From the NCBI GenBank assembly GCA_023409735.1, contig JAEYRB010000006.1:25855-89854 (forward strand): a DNA stretch of 64,000 bases, written 5' to 3'. Below are positions 61,738 to 64,000 of the stretch, piece by piece. Under the pieces are notes generated by a model. The model saw nothing but the letters and a program-made list of their open reading frames with translations, was not told the origin of the DNA and searched no databases. The translations under genes were made by a program, and so were the position numbers. The first letter of the stretch is position 1, and each line of letters begins with the position of its first letter. Origin of the DNA: Bacillota bacterium. Lineage in GTDB: Bacteria > Bacillota > Clostridia > Acetivibrionales > DTU013.

Positions 61738-62595
61738 ATGAAGGATAGAAAAGATAGCTATATTGATCTGCATACACATTCTACCCAGTCAGATGGGAGT
61801 ATGAGCCCTGATGAGCTTGTGAGGCATGCCTTTGAAGCAGGAATTCAAGCAATTGCATTAACTGATCACGACTCGATGAGAGGAGTACGAACAGCAATAG
61901 AACAGGGCAGAAGCCTGGGCATAGAAGTTATCGCCGGAGTTGAAATAAGTGTTTCCTATGCGACCGAAATGCATATGCTGGGATACTTTTTTAGTGATAA
62001 TTACAGCTTGCTGGAGACGGTACTTGAGGAACTGAGAATAAAGAGAGATCAACGTAATAGAAGGATCATTGAAAGACTTAATGAGCTTGGAATCGATATA
62101 GCCTTAAGCGATGCTGAAAGTCTGGCTCAGGAAGGAATGGTCGGCAGACCGCATATTGCTCAAGCTATGGTCAATAAGGGTTATGCAGGAAGTGTTAAAG
62201 AGGTTTTTGATAAATACCTTTCCTTCAGAGGCTTAGCATATTTTAAAAAGGAGAAGCTTACTCCCGAGGAAGGTATACAAGAGATTACAAAAGCCGGTGG
62301 GATTCCTGTGCTTGCGCACCCAATATATCTGGAGCTGGATCACGTAGGACTGGATAACCTGCTGGAACGGCTTGCCGGAGCTGGTTTAAAGGGAATAGAG
62401 GCGTATTACACATACAATACACCTGAACAGACAGACATACTCCTTAAGCTTGCAGAAAAGCATGGGCTGGCAATAACAGGCGGAACAGACTTTCATGGGA
62501 GCTATAAACCGGACATTGAGATCGGAAGCGGGCTAGGAGAGCTTAAGGTACCGTATCGACTGCTTGCAGAGCTTAAAAAGGTGGCAGTTGAATAA
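61738..62595 (+). CDS. PHP-domain phosphoesterase (RNase AM / TrpH-like)
   Basis: 285 residues. DLHTHSTQSDG, ALTDHDSM, AGVEISV, GRPHIAQ, VLAHPIYL and GTDFHG supply the PHP metal-binding set. Members of this group remove phosphate from 3',5'-bisphosphates or chew RNA 5' to 3'. The AGGAGAG ribosome site is weakly spaced. It probably shares a transcript with the DUF402 gene upstream. Confidence 0.88.
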   Translation: MKDRKDSYIDLHTHSTQSDGSMSPDELVRHAFEAGIQAIALTDHDSMRGVRTAIEQGRSLGIEVIAGVEISVSYATEMHMLGYFFSDNYSLLETVLEELRIKRDQRNRRIIERLNELGIDIALSDAESLAQEGMVGRPHIAQAMVNKGYAGSVKEVFDKYLSFRGLAYFKKEKLTPEEGIQEITKAGGIPVLAHPIYLELDHVGLDNLLERLAGAGLKGIEAYYTYNTPEQTDILLKLAEKHGLAITGGTDFHGSYKPDIEIGSGLGELKVPYRLLAELKKVAVE

Positions 62596-62779
62596 TCCAG
62601 CAACGCATGAGGACTTTACTACAATAGGCCTGCAATAGAAATGGTGGCTGCTTCAAGTATAAGGAACCACAAGCATAAGCAACTACAGGGATAAAAAACC
62701 ATATGCATACAACAGACTGATATCAACGGAACAACTTAGCGTTAACCATCAGACGGGCGAATTTGGCAAGTCAAACAAC
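62596..62779. other. gene-free stretch between PHP gene and smpB promoter
   Basis: No gene recognised; includes a possible inverted segment near 62640-62700 that I could not pair convincingly. Confidence 0.3.
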
Positions 62780-62808
62780 TTGACATGAGACTGCTGTATC
62801 ATTATAAT
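62780..62808 (+). promoter_or_regulatory. consensus promoter of smpB (and possibly ssrA)
   Basis: TTGACA at 62780-62785, exactly 17 bases, then TATAAT at 62803-62808, a perfect sigma-A consensus. It is 97 bases before the smpB start. Confidence 0.8.
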
Positions 62809-62905
62809 TGAAACTAACCGATGATGATAGAGATAGCAATTAAGGCCCTTTTTGCAAAGGGTTATTTTTATCGCTTCGGGATACTATTTGCGGAAGGCTT
62901 ATGTT

Positions 62906-63373
62906 ATGGCAAACGAAGGTATAAAGGTAGTTGCTCAAAATAAAAAGGCCAGACACGATTACTTTATTGAACAGTCAATGGAGACGGGTATCGTGCTGTC
63001 GGGCACAGAGGTAAAGTCTATCAGGCAGGGCAAGGTAAACCTGAAGGACAGCTATGCCACTATTGAGGGCGGCGAGGTAATACTTAACGGTATGCACATA
63101 AGTCCATACGAGCAGGGAAATATATTTAACAAGGATCCTTTGCGAGACAGGAAGCTTTTGCTTCACAAGAGCGAAATAAACAAGCTCATAGGGTATACAC
63201 AGCAGAAGGGCATGTCACTTGTACCGCTGCAGTTATACTTCAAACGAGGTAAGGTCAAGTTGGAGCTTGGGTTAGGCAAGGGCAAGAAGCTGTATGACAA
63301 GCGTGAGGACATTGCTGAACGAGATGCCAAGCGTGATATCGAACGCAAGCTAAAGGAACAGCTTCGACAGTAG
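62906..63373 (+). CDS. smpB: SsrA-binding protein SmpB
   Basis: 155 residues from the ATG at 62906 (GGAAGG upstream); the longer frame has no ribosome site. IKVVAQNKKARHDYFIEQSMETGIVLSGTEVKSIRQGKVNLKDSYA is the SmpB signature and the basic tail (EDIAERDAKRDIERKLKEQLRQ) is complete. SmpB brings tmRNA to stalled ribosomes. It is directly followed by ssrA, the common arrangement. Confidence 0.97.
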   Translation: MANEGIKVVAQNKKARHDYFIEQSMETGIVLSGTEVKSIRQGKVNLKDSYATIEGGEVILNGMHISPYEQGNIFNKDPLRDRKLLLHKSEINKLIGYTQQKGMSLVPLQLYFKRGKVKLELGLGKGKKLYDKREDIAERDAKRDIERKLKEQLRQ

Positions 63374-63426
63374 TATTTGCTTGAAGGCCTGCCACAGCAG
63401 GCGCGAACTTTGAAAAATTTTAATTT

Positions 63427-63888
63427 GGGGGCGTATTGGTTTCGACGGGATTGTTGAGACCAGGGTAGCGGGTAGAGGATTCTCGTTGGCCTCTTAAAAA
63501 ACGAGAAACTAAAATTAAACGCTAAAAACGATAATTTCGCTTTAGCTGCTGCTTAATTAAGCAGCCCGTCAGTCCAGGGTTTCTGCACCTTGGGTAGCTG
63601 GCGTCATTAAGTCAGGCCTTAGAAATAGGAAGGTTAAATTTCTGAACTGGCCCAGCTGTAGCCTTGAGCTGAGCCCGAACTAAAAGGCTACCGAAAGCGG
63701 TACTTTGATTGTGAAGGGCCGTTGTAGGGAATCGCAAGACTTAAGTCCAAACGCACCGCCGACATCAGGCGCAAGCTTAATGTAGGCCGCGTAAGGATAC
63801 TAAGCCGGGCACAAAGCACAATCTACACCCGTAGAAGCGCTGGAGGATATGGTTTCGGACAGGGGTTCGACTCCCCTCGCCTCCACCA
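63427..63888 (+). ncRNA. ssrA: transfer-messenger RNA (tmRNA)
   Basis: About 462 bases. The 5' GGGGGCGTATTGGTTTCGAC and the 3' GGTTCGACTCCCCTCGCCTC ending ACCA form the alanyl-tRNA-like domain. The tag frame is 63521-63556: GCT AAA AAC GAT AAT TTC GCT TTA GCT GCT GCT TAA, giving AKNDNFALAAA, a clostridial-type tag. It rescues stalled ribosomes and marks products for ClpXP (encoded at 50603-52496). Confidence 0.97.
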
Positions 63889-63896
63889 CAATTTGT

Positions 63897-63932
63897 CTGA
63901 AAAGCCTTGATTTCGAGGCTTTTCAGCGTTTT
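63897..63932 (+). terminator. terminator hairpin after ssrA
   Basis: CTGAAAAGCCT pairs with AGGCTTTTCAG around an 8-base loop, followed by CGTTTTTA. No gene is seen between here and the window end. Confidence 0.7.
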
Positions 63933-64000
63933 TATGCATCTTTACATTGTGCAACACAGTAGGCTTCATTATTTTATATGAATGTTTTGTATAAATATTA

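Noticed and set aside
1..64000. tRNA or rRNA genes
   Set aside because: No cloverleaf with a GGTTCGA-type arm and CCA end was seen apart from the tmRNA; no rRNA segments were recognised.

Overview
The window reads as a low-to-moderate G+C chromosome segment of an anaerobic Firmicute of class Clostridia, probably near the Lachnospirales/Ruminiclostridium groups. The evidence is strong AAGGAGG-type ribosome sites and TTGACA/TATAAT promoters, a clostridial-type hexokinase tail, a K+-dependent membrane pyrophosphatase, a LonB protease, an mdh-malic enzyme pair, a guanidine-I riboswitch, and a tmRNA whose tag reads AKNDNFALAAA. All family assignments were made by reading motifs; no database search was run.

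Layout. 1-2285: hexokinase 3' end, truA, then rplM-rpsI behind a good promoter and a folded leader. 2286-7088: an integrated mobilizable element at the 3' end of rpsI. It carries a CRESS-like replication initiator (HUH nuclease plus SF3 helicase), a MobV relaxase, a flavoprotein cargo gene, a tyrosine integrase, three small unknown genes, candidate att cores, arm repeats and an origin-like hairpin. 7089-14450: two large secreted proteins, an S-layer-anchored Ig-repeat metalloprotease-like protein and a WG-repeat protein. Both share a ricin-like C-terminal module and a 97-bp upstream region that is 88% identical between them. 14507-20465: LysR with a divergent small enzyme-like gene, a Mef-like efflux pump behind a candidate translational attenuator, a guanidine-I riboswitch leading to a LysE/GAP-type membrane protein, and a GH43 xylosidase. 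20984-27646: two-component system plus ABC exporter, a serine hydrolase and a stand-alone HHxxxDG acyltransferase. 28121-32870: Rex-like site, malate dehydrogenase, malic enzyme and the pyrophosphatase, consistent with a malate shunt and PPi-linked energy metabolism. 33003-38464: MarR operator and regulator, an MFS pump with a methionine-rich repeat loop, a SurA_N-like protein, and an alpha/beta hydrolase. 38749-45049: amidohydrolase-tsaE-tsaB-rimI, then an ECF sigma/anti-sigma/envelope operon and a VanW lipoprotein. 45260-63888: crh-like HPr, uvrC, a phosphoesterase, tig, clpP, clpX, lonB, a GNAT protein, a secreted nuclease, uppP, tsaD, a DnaA-box cluster, a lytic transglycosylase, DUF402 and PHP proteins, smpB and ssrA.

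Two dispersed repeat families run through the intergenic spaces. Family A is about 62 bp with two short hairpins; seven copies were seen, two of which supply or overlap the stop codon of the preceding gene. Family B is about 80 bp with a TTTCGGC/GCCGAAA hairpin.

The strongest candidates for something new are the guanidine-riboswitch-linked LysE/GAP-type protein, the CRESS-Rep mobilizable element that swaps the rpsI terminator, and the paired surface proteins under one duplicated regulatory region.
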